Source of the DNA: Pelomonas sp965229315
GTDB taxonomy: Bacteria > Pseudomonadota > Gammaproteobacteria > Burkholderiales > Burkholderiaceae_C
Direction of reading: 5' to 3'
Length of the DNA: 64,000 nt
Assembly (NCBI RefSeq): GCF_965229315.1
Contig: NZ_CBDDJA010000002.1
Span: 2,728,001 to 2,792,000, forward strand
The position numbers and the translations under genes are program-made. Positions 1 to 8,858 of the stretch are shown in pieces. Positions within the stretch are counted from its first letter, which is position 1; the number at the start of each line of letters is the position of its first letter. Under the pieces are notes generated by a model. It did not search any database and was not told where the DNA came from. It saw nothing but the letters and a program-made list of their open reading frames with translations.

Positions 1-2
1 AC

Positions 3-116
3 TTCTCGATCCGCGTCAACGGCGCGGTGGCCAACCAACTGCCCGAGCCCGCAGGCCTCGCGCTGGTGGCCGTGGCGATGGCCGGCGCCGCGTTCAGCCG
101 CCGCCGCACACGCTGA
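3..116 (+). CDS. PEP-CTERM protein, C-terminal end (partial)
   Basis: Only the last 37 residues lie in the window; the start is off the left edge. The visible tail reads in one frame to a TGA and has the PEP-CTERM sorting layout: a PEP motif (LPEPAGLAL), one hydrophobic membrane-spanning stretch, and a terminal basic cluster (SRRRTR). Proteins with this tail are recognised by exosortase (EpsH/XrtA type), cleaved and anchored or released at the cell surface. The ectodomain is missing, so its function cannot be told. Three more PEP-CTERM proteins occur further along the window. Confidence 0.8.
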   Translation, partial: FSIRVNGAVANQLPEPAGLALVAVAMAGAAFSRRRTR

Positions 117-131
117 CCCACCGCACGCGCG

Positions 132-1253
132 TCAGCGCGTGCCCTGCAGCGCGTGCACGCGCATGCCGACGTTGTCGTGCAGCGGCTCGCGCCACGCGGC
201 CTGCTTCATCACGCGCCTGCCGTCATGCAGGCCCGCGGCCCAGCGGGCGCGCAGGCGCTCGTCGCTGAAGTCGATGTCGCGCCACGAGTCTTCGCCCGCC
301 TGCGCGTGCATGACGAGGTGGACCACGTCGATGCGTGAATCGCAGCCCAGTTCGAGCAGCGCCTTCACGGCCGGGTCCGCCGCGGCCTTGGCATCGAGCC
401 TGCGGCCGATCAGGCGCACCGCGCGACGCAGGTTCTGCAGCCGCTCGTGGTCGTCCAGGTGCTCGCAGATGCGGCTGGCGTACTGGATGTCCTTGTAGCG
501 CATCAGCGCCTGCGCCATCGTGGCCGGCGCGGCTTCGCTGGCGTCCCACAGGTCCACCATGAAGCACAGCGTGTCGCGACGCTCGCTGTCGTCCAGCACC
601 ACGTCCAGCGGCGTGTTGGAGTAGATGCCGCCGTCCCAGAACGCCTCGCGGCCGATCTGCACCGGCGCGAAGCCGGGCGGCAGCGCGCCGCTGGCCATCA
701 CATGCTCCGGACCGATGCGGGTGCGGCCATCGCGGTTGTCGAACAGCGCCAGCGCGCCGGAGCGCACGTTCACGGCGCACAGCGTCAGGCGCGTCTCGCC
801 GCTGGCGATGCGGTCGAAGTCCACCAGCTCGCGCAGCGTGGCGGCCAGCGGCGATGTGTCGTAGAAGCCCAGCTCCGGCAGCGGCGCACGGCGGTTCATG
901 TCCCAGGCCTGCGGGCCGCGCGGCTTGAAGAAGCCGGGAATGCCGCGGGTCAGCGTCTGCAAAGTCTGCCAGCCCTGCCAGGCCGAAGCGAACGCGGTGA
1001 ACGGATTGACCGGCATCTGCGGCGCGAACGACGCGCGCGTCACGCGCTCCCAGAACTTGTGCAGCGCCGGCAAGCGGTCGGCGGGCGCGTTGCCGGCGAT
1101 CAGCACCGCGTTGATGGCACCGATGGACGTGCCGACCAGCCAGTCCGGCGCGATGCCACCGGCGTCCAGCGCCTCGGCGACGCCGGCCTGGTAGGCCCCC
1201 AGCGCGCCGCCGCCCTGGAAGACGTAGACCGTTTGCGGCGGGCGGCGTGACAT
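132..1253 (-). CDS. Patatin-like phospholipase (DUF3734 type)
   Basis: This 373-residue protein is a predicted serine-aspartate lipid acyl hydrolase. The oxyanion-loop motif GGGALG lies at residues 14-19, the nucleophile elbow GTSIG has Ser43, and the catalytic Asp is in DGG (FWDGGIY, about residue 208). The long C-terminal part after the patatin fold matches the DUF3734 extension typical of cytoplasmic bacterial patatins often linked to PHA or lipid metabolism. No signal peptide is seen. It is the last gene of a three-gene minus-strand operon: its ATG shares one base with the stop of the upstream GST gene. The lipid substrate is unknown. Confidence 0.85.
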   Translation of the reverse strand: MSRRPPQTVYVFQGGGALGAYQAGVAEALDAGGIAPDWLVGTSIGAINAVLIAGNAPADRLPALHKFWERVTRASFAPQMPVNPFTAFASAWQGWQTLQTLTRGIPGFFKPRGPQAWDMNRRAPLPELGFYDTSPLAATLRELVDFDRIASGETRLTLCAVNVRSGALALFDNRDGRTRIGPEHVMASGALPPGFAPVQIGREAFWDGGIYSNTPLDVVLDDSERRDTLCFMVDLWDASEAAPATMAQALMRYKDIQYASRICEHLDDHERLQNLRRAVRLIGRRLDAKAAADPAVKALLELGCDSRIDVVHLVMHAQAGEDSWRDIDFSDERLRARWAAGLHDGRRVMKQAAWREPLHDNVGMRVHALQGTR

Positions 1254-1882
1254 CAGTGCGCCAGCGTGACGGCGTCGTCGCAGGGGATGGCGCGGAACAC
1301 GGCCAGTGCCTCTGCCGCCGCCGCGTGCGCCGCCAGTCGAGGGAAACCTGCTGGCGGCACGTCTTCAGGCAGCAGACACTGCGTGAAGGTCCATGCCACG
1401 CCCACCGTGATGGCGGCCTGGCCGAGGCCCGGCCCGCCCACATCCAGCGGCTGCCGCGCCAGTTCGGCTTCCAGTTCGCGATAGGCCGCGTGCAGCTGGC
1501 CGCTGACGCGCTCGACCCACGGCGCATGCTGCTTGTCGGCCGGGCGCAGGCCGCGTTCGTAGACGATCTGCGCCGTCTTCTCGCAGGCGGCGAGCGCCAG
1601 GCCGATGAGGCGCAGTTCATGCAGCAGCGCCGCCGGCTCGGCGGGCAGCAGGCTGCGGCCGGCCAGCGCCTCGGCGTACTGCAGCATCAGCGTCGAATCC
1701 ATCAGCCGCGTGCCGTCATCACAGACCAGCGTGGGCGCCTTGACGACCGGGTTGATCTGCTGGAACGCGTCGAAGCCACGGAACACCGAGATGGCCGCGT
1801 GCTCGAACGGCAGGCCCAGCAGGCGCAGCGAGATGGCGACGCGCCGCACATAGGGCGAGTCGAGCATGCCGATCAGCTTCAC
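1253..1882 (-). CDS. Glutathione S-transferase family protein
   Basis: A 209-residue GST-fold protein. The N-terminal thioredoxin-like half begins with SPYVRRVAISLRLLG, followed by the cis-Pro loop (NPVVKAPTL) and the glutathione gamma-Glu-binding 'DS' (LMDSTLML). The helical C-terminal domain follows. I place the start at a GTG (1880-1882) because it overlaps the stop of the upstream gene as GTGA and gives the normal GST N-terminus (MKLIGMLDSPYVRR). The stop shares a base with the patatin ATG, so the three genes are translationally coupled. The substrate cannot be inferred. Confidence 0.85.
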   Translation of the reverse strand: MKLIGMLDSPYVRRVAISLRLLGLPFEHAAISVFRGFDAFQQINPVVKAPTLVCDDGTRLMDSTLMLQYAEALAGRSLLPAEPAALLHELRLIGLALAACEKTAQIVYERGLRPADKQHAPWVERVSGQLHAAYRELEAELARQPLDVGGPGLGQAAITVGVAWTFTQCLLPEDVPPAGFPRLAAHAAAAEALAVFRAIPCDDAVTLAH

Positions 1883-2352
1883 GGGTGCGCATCTCCTGCG
1901 GTGGCGGGTTCTTCCTTGGGCATCAGGCGGTCCAGCGCGGCCCGGCCATGGCGGCGTTCGATCTCGGCGCGCATCACGCGGTTGTACGCGTCCACGAACG
2001 CATGCGCGGCCGGCGTGGGCGTGCCGCCCTTGTGCACCCAGACGACACCGTAGCGCTGCTTGAGCTGACGCGCCCGCGCCTCGTCGTCGGGCGTGCGCCC
2101 GGACTCGGGCGCCAGCGTCTGAAGCTGCAGCCGGCCAGCCTCGATGTCCGCACGGGCCTCGGCCTCGCCCTGTTCGGTGGACAGCAGCGTGTTGCCCAGC
2201 CGCAGGTCGACGTTCGCGACCAGCACCGGCTCGGCCTTCGTACGGCCCATGAAGCCCGACATGCGGTTGAACGCCACCAGCACGCTGCCTGCGGCCGCCA
2301 CGCTGAGCACGATGGCGACGAGCTGGATGGGACGGGGTTTGCGCCACCGCAT
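1879..2352 (-). CDS. Membrane-anchored protein of unknown function
   Basis: A 157-residue protein not recognised as a named family. It has a short basic N-terminus (MRWRKPRP), one hydrophobic segment at about residues 9-27, and a soluble region of about 125 residues rich in charged residues and Ala. The shape suggests a single-pass inner-membrane protein with a periplasmic domain. It is the first gene of the operon with the GST and the patatin, overlapping the GST start by 4 bp. About 65 bp separate it from the next gene upstream. Confidence 0.6.
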   Translation of the reverse strand: MRWRKPRPIQLVAIVLSVAAAGSVLVAFNRMSGFMGRTKAEPVLVANVDLRLGNTLLSTEQGEAEARADIEAGRLQLQTLAPESGRTPDDEARARQLKQRYGVVWVHKGGTPTPAAHAFVDAYNRVMRAEIERRHGRAALDRLMPKEEPATAGDAHP

Positions 2353-2418
2353 GTCAATTCGCTCCGAGGCTCAAGCCCATCAATCCGAACATCCAACGCT
2401 TTCTCAACTGCAAGGCAC

Positions 2419-2931
2419 TCATTCTCGGGCCAGCGGCGCGAGCGCGGCCGCGACACGGGCTTGCCAGCCGGCGTGCTCGGCCGCGCTCCAGCCCGGCCAC
2501 TGCGGCGCCTGCGCTGCCAGCTCGGTGGCCAGCGCCTTCAACTCATCAGAACCCGCGACCGTGGCTGCCAGCGTCAACCGCGCCAGCCACTCCTGCGCCT
2601 CGCGCATGCGCGGGTAGGCCGCGAACAGCCAGCGCGCCACGTCAGGACGGGCGCGCCAGTCCGCGCTGCCGAAGCGCTCGACGGCCAGCGCCGTGAGCCG
2701 CTGGCCGGCACCCAGGCAGTCGAAGGCCACGCAACCCTCAAAGCCGCGCGGGATCAGTGCCTCGTGGATGCCGCAGCGGTGGTCGGCGCACAGGTGCTGG
2801 CAGGGCGTCTCGGCCGGCTTGTCGAAGCCGAAACCCTGCAGCGCGTCGAAGGGCGGGATCACGCAGCACAGCGCCGCACAGGCCGAGCAGTCGGCCTTCA
2901 GGTGCGCGGGCAAACGGACCGCGACGTTCAC
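2419..2931 (-). CDS. Cys-rich protein resembling the N-terminal domain of pentapeptide-repeat proteins
   Basis: A 170-residue protein beginning at a GTG (2929-2931) that overlaps the VOC gene stop as GTGA. The N-terminal half has clustered cysteines (CSACAALCC, CQHLC, CGIH, GFEGCVAFDC) and the FGFDKP/GAGQ signatures. These resemble the conserved N-terminal domain placed before pentapeptide repeats in some bacterial proteins. No pentapeptide repeats follow; the C-terminal half is helical. The cysteines suggest metal binding, but this is inference. It probably forms an operon with the VOC protein and the M16 peptidase. Confidence 0.65.
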   Translation of the reverse strand: MNVAVRLPAHLKADCSACAALCCVIPPFDALQGFGFDKPAETPCQHLCADHRCGIHEALIPRGFEGCVAFDCLGAGQRLTALAVERFGSADWRARPDVARWLFAAYPRMREAQEWLARLTLAATVAGSDELKALATELAAQAPQWPGWSAAEHAGWQARVAAALAPLARE

Positions 2932-3368
2932 GACGCCGGCGCCGAGAGGCCGACCATCCAGCCCACGCCGAAGCGGTCGTTGACCATGCCGAACAGCGGC
3001 GCCCAGAAGGTCTTGCCCAGTGGTAGCTTGACCTGGCCGCCGTCGGCCAGGCCCTCGAAGACCCGGCGCGCCGTGGCCTCGTCGGGGCAGTCCAGCGACA
3101 GCGAGAAGCCCTTGAAGGTGGCGTTGCCCTGGCACATGCCGTCGGAGACCATCACCAGCGCACTGCCGATCCGCAGCGACGCATGCATGACCTTGTGCGC
3201 CGAGCCCGGCGGCAGCACGCCAGGCGGCGGCTCGGGGCTCTCCGAGTTGCGCATCAGGAACAGCACCTCGGCGCCCAGCGTCTGCTCGTAGAACGCGATG
3301 GCCTCGTCGCAGCGGCCGTCGAAGAACAGGTAGGGCTCGATCTTCATCGCCGTCAGCGGGTCGCTCAT
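2928..3368 (-). CDS. VOC family protein (PhnB/glyoxalase-like)
   Basis: A 146-residue protein of the vicinal-oxygen-chelate superfamily, PhnB-like branch: MKIEPYLFFDGRCDEAI near the start, then FYEQTLGAE, GSALVMVSD, and the terminal APLFGMVNDRFGVGWMV typical of these proteins. Members are small dimeric metal-binding or former-metalloenzyme folds; most PhnB-like proteins have no proven reaction. The ATG overlaps the stop of the M16 peptidase (4 bp) and the stop overlaps the next gene start (4 bp), so the three are co-translated. Confidence 0.8.
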   Translation of the reverse strand: MSDPLTAMKIEPYLFFDGRCDEAIAFYEQTLGAEVLFLMRNSESPEPPPGVLPPGSAHKVMHASLRIGSALVMVSDGMCQGNATFKGFSLSLDCPDEATARRVFEGLADGGQVKLPLGKTFWAPLFGMVNDRFGVGWMVGLSAPAS

Positions 3369-6148
3369 TTGAAATCGCCTGCGGTGGAAATGACGAAGCC
3401 ACCCGCCTGGATGTACCGGCGCCAGGCCGCGTTGGCCTGCTCGACGGTGACGGCGGCGAGCTGGTCGTCTCGCGACTGGGCCGCGGCCCAGGTCTCGCCG
3501 CGCTCGGCCTGGTGGGTCAGCGCGGCGGCCAGCGAGCCGGGTTCGGTGCGGCCCTGTTTGCGGCCTTCGAGGATGTCCTGCTTGGCGCGGGAAAGCTCGG
3601 CCGCCGTGACGCCCTCGGCTGTCATGCGCGCCACTTCCTCCTGCACGACGGCGATGACGCGGTCGCGCTTGTCCGGCGCATAGCTGGCCTGGATGGCGAA
3701 GTTGCCGGCGTTGCCCCAGGGGCTGGCGCCCAGGCTCGCGCCGATGCCGTAGGTCAGGCCCTCCTTCTGGCGCACGCGCTCGGACAGCCGGCTCTCCAGC
3801 CCGCCGCCGCCGAAGATGTGCACCGCCAGCTCCAGCGCCGGGTAGTCGGGGTCTTCGGCATTCAACGGCAGCGGCTCGTTCAGGCGCACGATGGCGTTGG
3901 CCTTGTCGCGCGCGATGGCGTCGAAGCGTGCGGGCGGGATGGCCACGTGCTGCGGGATATGCCGCACGAACCTGGGCGCCGTGGGCTTCTTCCAGTCGCC
4001 GAACAACTGGCCCAGCTCCGCCGCCAGGCCGTCGGGCAGCGCGCCCACCACGCTGACCTGCGCGTCGTCGGCACTCCAGTACGCGGCGTAGAAGCGCTTG
4101 ACGTCGGCCAGTGTCGTGGCCTTCAGGTTGGCGATGCGCTCGTCCACGCTCATCACGTAGTCCGGGTGTCCCAGCGCCACGCCGCGCGCACGGTTGTAGT
4201 GGCCGCGCGTGGCCTCCTGGCGCAGCACGCCGGGCTCCTGGCGCGAGGCCTCGACGCCGGCAACCGCCGCCTTCAGCTCGCGGTCGAACGCGTCCTGCGG
4301 CAGCAGCGGCCGGCGCAGCACGTCGGCCGCCACGCGCAATGCCGGCAGCAGCGTGTCGCGCTCGGCGCTGATGAAGACCGTGGCACCCTGGTCGTAGCTG
4401 GTGATGTTGAGGTTGGCGCGCAGCTTGATGAGCGCGTCCTGCAGTTGCTGGCGTGTGTAGCCGGCGCTGCCCTCGTCCATCAACTGGCCCACCATGCCGG
4501 TGCCGTTGGCCGCGTAGGTCACGTCGCGCTCGCCCCAGCGCAGCTGCATCTGCAGCACGACGGTGTTGCCGCGCGTCTGCTTGCGCAGCGTCTGCAGCCT
4601 GATGCCGCTGGGCAGGGTGGTGCGCGCCGTGCGCGACTCCAGCACCGCCGGCACCGGGTCCAGTTGCTCGCCGGGCTCCACCTGGGGCGGCGGTTTCAGC
4701 CCGGCCAGGCGTGCGCTGAGCGGCGGCGCGGCGGGAATCTCCACGCGCTCGACCGACGTGGCCGGTAGGTAGCGGCCCAGCGTGCGGTTGGCCGGCCTGA
4801 AGTAGGCGTCGCGCACGCGCTGCACGTCGGCCAGCGTCACCCTCGGCAGGTCTTGCATCAGCTGGAACAGCAGCCGCCAGTCGCCCGCGGCGATGAGGCC
4901 CGAGATCTGCTGGATCAGCGCCTCGGGGTTCTTCATCTGCTGGCGGTAGCTGTTGACGGCCAGGTCGCGCACGCGGGCCAGTTCGCTCTCGTCGAAGGGC
5001 CTGGCGGTGCGGCCCTCGACCAGGTCCAGCAGCAGCGCCTCGACCTGGGCGACGTCGCCGTCCGGCGGCAGCACGGCGTAGGCGCTCATCGTCGCCGGGT
5101 CAGCGCCGCCCCCGCCGAGCAGGCCGGCCGCCACGGCGAGCTTGGTCTCCACCAACTGCTTGAAGAGCTGGCCGCTGGGCTGCAGGCTCATCAGCAGGTT
5201 GTAGACGATCAGCGCCGCGGCGTCCGGGTGGGTGATGGCCGGCACGTGGTAGCTGGCCAGCAGGATGGGCTGGCCGCCGACACGGCGCACGACGACCGTG
5301 CGCTCACCGTCCTGCGCCGGCTCCACGGTGTAGGGCTGCGGCACGGGCGCGGCGGGCCGGGCCACGGGGCCGAAGTGCTTCGCGATCAGCGCCAGCGTGG
5401 CCGCCTTGTCGAAGGCGCCGGCGATCAGCAGCGTCGCGTTGTCGGGCCGGTAGTAGCGCTTGTAGAACGCCTGCAGGTGCTCGATGGGCACGTTCTCGAT
5501 GTCGCTCTTCGGGCCGATGGTGGCCTTGCCGTACGGGTGCCAGCTGTAGGCCACCGAGTTCACGCGCTGCGACAGCACCGCGAACGGCTGGTTCTCGCCG
5601 CGCTCGAACTCGTTGCGCACCACCGTCATCTCGGTGTCCAGGTCGGCCTTGGCGACCCGGCTGTTCACCATGCGGTCGGCCTCCAGCTCGATCAGGAAGG
5701 CCAGCGTGTCGGCGTTGGCGTTGAAGCTGGCGAAATAATTGGTGCGGTCCACCGTCGTCGAGCCGTTGAAGCGCACGCCGCGCTGCGCCATCGCGCCAGG
5801 GATGTCCGCCTGCCGCGGCGTGCCCTTGAACAGCATGTGCTCCAGCAGGTGGGCCATGCCGTACTCGCCCGGCGCCTCGTGGCGGCTGCCGACGCGGTAG
5901 GTGATGTTGACCGTCGTGGTCGTCTGCGTGGCATCGGGCAGCAGCAGCAGCTGCAGGCCGTTGGGCAGCCGGTACTCCTCGACGCCGCCCATCTCGCGCA
6001 CGCGCTCGGGCGCTGCGGCCACGGGCGCCGTCGCACGCACCGCCGCCGGCCTGGCCGCCACAGGCTGCGCTTGCGCCACGCCCAGCGCCAGGCCCAGCAG
6101 CGCCATGCCCAGGCCCCGCGCCATCCACCGGTCCAGCTTCATCGTCAT
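3365..6148 (-). CDS. M16 family (insulinase/pitrilysin) zinc peptidase, double-domain
   Basis: A 927-residue secreted zinc metallopeptidase. I chose the ATG at 6146-6148 rather than the longer frame start because it gives a clean signal peptide (MTMKLDRW, then a hydrophobic run ending AQAQ). The inverted zinc motif HxxEH is HLLEH at residues 100-104, with the downstream acidic helix (VVRNEFERGEN) carrying the third ligand. The C-terminal half is a second M16 domain without HxxEH, as in periplasmic two-domain members. Such enzymes degrade peptides in a clam-shell chamber. It is the first gene of the operon with the VOC and Cys-rich proteins. Confidence 0.88.
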   Translation of the reverse strand: MTMKLDRWMARGLGMALLGLALGVAQAQPVAARPAAVRATAPVAAAPERVREMGGVEEYRLPNGLQLLLLPDATQTTTTVNITYRVGSRHEAPGEYGMAHLLEHMLFKGTPRQADIPGAMAQRGVRFNGSTTVDRTNYFASFNANADTLAFLIELEADRMVNSRVAKADLDTEMTVVRNEFERGENQPFAVLSQRVNSVAYSWHPYGKATIGPKSDIENVPIEHLQAFYKRYYRPDNATLLIAGAFDKAATLALIAKHFGPVARPAAPVPQPYTVEPAQDGERTVVVRRVGGQPILLASYHVPAITHPDAAALIVYNLLMSLQPSGQLFKQLVETKLAVAAGLLGGGGADPATMSAYAVLPPDGDVAQVEALLLDLVEGRTARPFDESELARVRDLAVNSYRQQMKNPEALIQQISGLIAAGDWRLLFQLMQDLPRVTLADVQRVRDAYFRPANRTLGRYLPATSVERVEIPAAPPLSARLAGLKPPPQVEPGEQLDPVPAVLESRTARTTLPSGIRLQTLRKQTRGNTVVLQMQLRWGERDVTYAANGTGMVGQLMDEGSAGYTRQQLQDALIKLRANLNITSYDQGATVFISAERDTLLPALRVAADVLRRPLLPQDAFDRELKAAVAGVEASRQEPGVLRQEATRGHYNRARGVALGHPDYVMSVDERIANLKATTLADVKRFYAAYWSADDAQVSVVGALPDGLAAELGQLFGDWKKPTAPRFVRHIPQHVAIPPARFDAIARDKANAIVRLNEPLPLNAEDPDYPALELAVHIFGGGGLESRLSERVRQKEGLTYGIGASLGASPWGNAGNFAIQASYAPDKRDRVIAVVQEEVARMTAEGVTAAELSRAKQDILEGRKQGRTEPGSLAAALTHQAERGETWAAAQSRDDQLAAVTVEQANAAWRRYIQAGGFVISTAGDFK

Positions 6149-6256
6149 GTCCACACGCTCTCTCTGGCAAACGCCGCTTGATTGGCGCTTGTACGCCCGC
6201 GACCATTCTGCGTGGTTTCGGAATGCAAACCCGGCTCGCGCCAAGGGCGCCACGGC

Positions 6257-7411
6257 TCAGAGCCGCCGCGCCTGCGCGTGCGCCAGCACCAGCAATGAAG
6301 CCATCAGCCACATCGGGGCGGCCAGCGCGGTGGCTGCGGCCAGCATGCCGAAGCCCGCCGGCATGGCCACCGTGGCGCTGTTGACGAAGAGCATGCGCAG
6401 CCCCAGCGCCTGGCCGTGGCGCTCCGGCGGCGTCACGCGGTGCAGCATGGACAGGATCATGGGCTGCACCGAGCCCAGCGCCACGCCCAGCAGCGCCGAA
6501 CCGCACAGCAGGCCGGCCGTGCCGGGCAGCCAGGCATAGGCCAGGAAGGTCAGCATCGCCACCACCATCGCGGTGCGCATCGCCTTGACCTCGTCGAGGT
6601 CGTCGGCGAAGCGCACGATGGCCAGCCGCACGCAGGTGGCTGCGATGGCGAAGCTGCCCAGCACGATGCCGATGCTGGACGCCGACAGCCCGCGCGAGTG
6701 GCCCACCACAGGCACGACGAAGCTGTGCGCGTCCCAACAGGCCGACATGACGAGGTTGACCCCCATCAGCCGCCGGAAGGCCGGCAGGCGGAACAGGTCC
6801 CACGCGGGCGGCTCGCGAAAGCTCTTGCTGCGCGGCTCGGGCAGGTGGCGCGGCACCTTCTGCGCCAGCGTCCAGGCCAGCAGCGGCAGCAGCGCCGCGA
6901 AGGCGAACGAGGCGGTCATGCCGACGTGGTCGATCAGCAGGCCCGCGATGATGGGCGCGAGCGCGTTGGACAGCGCGGGGCCGAGCGCCACCCAGCTGAA
7001 GATGCGCTTGAGCTCGCCGGGCTCCTGCGCCATCAGCCCCGCCTCGCGCTGCATCGCCACGGCAGCCACCGCGACCGCGCCGCCGCAGGCCAGGCAACCC
7101 AGCGCAATGGCCCAGAGCTGCTGCACGGCCAGCGCCAGCAAGGCCCCGAAGCCTGCCAGCAGCACGCCGAAGCCGACCGGGCGATGGAACCCATGCGCGT
7201 CCGCCAGCCGGCCCGCCCACAGCGACAGGCCGATGGGCGCGACGGCGAAGAGGCTGAGCAGCAGCCCCACGGACGCCTCGCCGTAGCCATGGTTGAGCAC
7301 CCAAAGGCTGGCTGTCACGCGCGTGACCGCCATGCAGGCGTGCACGCAGATCAGCGTGGCGATCAGCCAGGGAAACGCGCGGCGCAGGTGCCGCGGCGCG
7401 ATATCACTCAT
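6257..7411 (-). CDS. MFS transporter
   Basis: A 384-residue integral membrane protein with about 12 hydrophobic helices. It has the MFS loop signature between TM2 and TM3 (WAGRLADAHGFHR, a GxLaDrxGrr variant) and a repeat in the second half (VRFADDLDEVKAMR). The start MSDIAPRHLRR is preferred; the frame extends 28 codons upstream without transporter character. Substrate unknown: drug efflux or metabolite export are both possible. It stands between the M16 peptidase and rmuC, with 7 bp to the rmuC stop. Confidence 0.8.
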   Translation of the reverse strand: MSDIAPRHLRRAFPWLIATLICVHACMAVTRVTASLWVLNHGYGEASVGLLLSLFAVAPIGLSLWAGRLADAHGFHRPVGFGVLLAGFGALLALAVQQLWAIALGCLACGGAVAVAAVAMQREAGLMAQEPGELKRIFSWVALGPALSNALAPIIAGLLIDHVGMTASFAFAALLPLLAWTLAQKVPRHLPEPRSKSFREPPAWDLFRLPAFRRLMGVNLVMSACWDAHSFVVPVVGHSRGLSASSIGIVLGSFAIAATCVRLAIVRFADDLDEVKAMRTAMVVAMLTFLAYAWLPGTAGLLCGSALLGVALGSVQPMILSMLHRVTPPERHGQALGLRMLFVNSATVAMPAGFGMLAAATALAAPMWLMASLLVLAHAQARRL

Positions 7412-7418
7412 GCAGCGC

Positions 7419-8807
7419 TCACTCGGCGTCCTCGCCAACGTCGGCAGCCAGCTGCAGCAGCCGCTGCGTCGCGTCGTCGGGCAAGGCTTCCACACCCTTG
7501 AGCTTGCGCGTCATCGCCCGGGTGCGCACCTCGGCGGCGTCCAGCGTGTTGCCGGCCTCCTCGATCTTCTTCTTGGCCCGGGCCAGCACGTCACCGAACT
7601 TGCCGAACTCGGTCTTGACGGCGCCCAGCACTTCCCACACTTCCGCGGAGCGCTTCTCCAACGCCAGCGTGCGGAAACCCATCTGCAGGCTGGTCAGCGT
7701 GGCCAGCAGCGTGGTGGGGCCGCACAGCATGACCTTGTGCTCGCGCTGCAGGCTCTCCATCAGCCCGGGGCGGCGCAGCGCCTCGGCGTACAAGCCCTCG
7801 GTGGGCACGAACAGGATGGCGAAGTCGGTCGTGTGCGGCGGGGCGATGTACTTCTCGCGGATGGTGCGTGCCTCCAGGCGCAGCCGCATCTCGATGGCCT
7901 TGGCCGAGGCCTCGGCGCCCACGGGGTCGCCCTTGTCCTGTGCATCCAGCAGGCGCTCGTAGTCTTCGCGCGGGAACTTGGCGTCGATGGGCAGCCACAG
8001 CGGCTTGCCATCGTCACGCTGGCCCGGCAAGGAAATCGCGAACTCCACGCGTTCGTTCGAGCCCGGCAGCGTCGCCACGTTGGCCGCGTACTGCTCGGGC
8101 GTGAAGACCTGGTCCAGCAGGCCGGCGAGCTGCACTTCACCGAACACGCCGCGCGTCTTCACGTTGGTCAGCACGCGGTTCAGCGAGCCCACGTCGCGCG
8201 CCAGGTTCTGCATCTCGCCCAGGCCCTTGTGCACCTGCTCCAGCCGCTCGGCCACCTGCTTGAAGCTCTCGCCCAGGCGCTGCTCCAGCGTCGCATGCAG
8301 CTTCTCGTCGACGGTGGCGCGCATCTGCTCCAGCTTCTTCTCGTTGTCCTGCTGGATGCTGGTCAGGCGCAACTCCACCGTGTGGCGCAGTTCGGCCATG
8401 CGCTGCTCGTTGCCGGTGGACATGGCCTTGAGCTGCTCGCGCATGCCCTCGGCCAGGCGCTGCATGGCCTCGGCCTGCGCCTGCGCGCTGCGCAGCGCGG
8501 CCGCGTCCTGCGCCTCGCGCGAGGCCAGCGCCTGTGCGCTAAGCGACTGGTTGCTGCCCTGCAGCCCCTGCGTCAGCGCCTGCTGCACCTGGCCCAGGCC
8601 CTGCAGCAGCTCCTGGCGCGTGCCGCTGGCGCTGCGGCCGAGTTCGTCGCGCAGCTCGCGCTCCAGCCGTTCGTTGCCCTGCTGCAGCGCCCGGGCCAGC
8701 TCAGGCGAGACGGCCTCCGAAGGTGGCTGCTGGCGCCGCCAGATCAGCACAAGGACAACCAGGATCAGGGCCAGCAGGGCCGGCAGCAGCACGTCGATCA
8801 GACTCAT
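7419..8807 (-). CDS. rmuC: DNA recombination protein RmuC
   Basis: A 462-residue protein with an N-terminal membrane anchor (residues 5-23), a long coiled coil rich in Gln, Glu and Ala to about residue 215, and the conserved RmuC nuclease-like core (MQNLARDVGSLNRVLTNVKTRG..., LPIDAKFPREDYERLL, DFAILFVPTEGLYAE). RmuC-type proteins limit DNA inversions and rearrangements and have a PD-(D/E)XK-like fold. The length matches the family. It is probably expressed alone or with the downstream MFS gene. Confidence 0.92.
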   Translation of the reverse strand: MSLIDVLLPALLALILVVLVLIWRRQQPPSEAVSPELARALQQGNERLERELRDELGRSASGTRQELLQGLGQVQQALTQGLQGSNQSLSAQALASREAQDAAALRSAQAQAEAMQRLAEGMREQLKAMSTGNEQRMAELRHTVELRLTSIQQDNEKKLEQMRATVDEKLHATLEQRLGESFKQVAERLEQVHKGLGEMQNLARDVGSLNRVLTNVKTRGVFGEVQLAGLLDQVFTPEQYAANVATLPGSNERVEFAISLPGQRDDGKPLWLPIDAKFPREDYERLLDAQDKGDPVGAEASAKAIEMRLRLEARTIREKYIAPPHTTDFAILFVPTEGLYAEALRRPGLMESLQREHKVMLCGPTTLLATLTSLQMGFRTLALEKRSAEVWEVLGAVKTEFGKFGDVLARAKKKIEEAGNTLDAAEVRTRAMTRKLKGVEALPDDATQRLLQLAADVGEDAE

Positions 8808-8858
8808 GCCGGGATTGTCTCTCGCCCTGACGAGCCACCAGCCCTGGCAGCTCGGGTA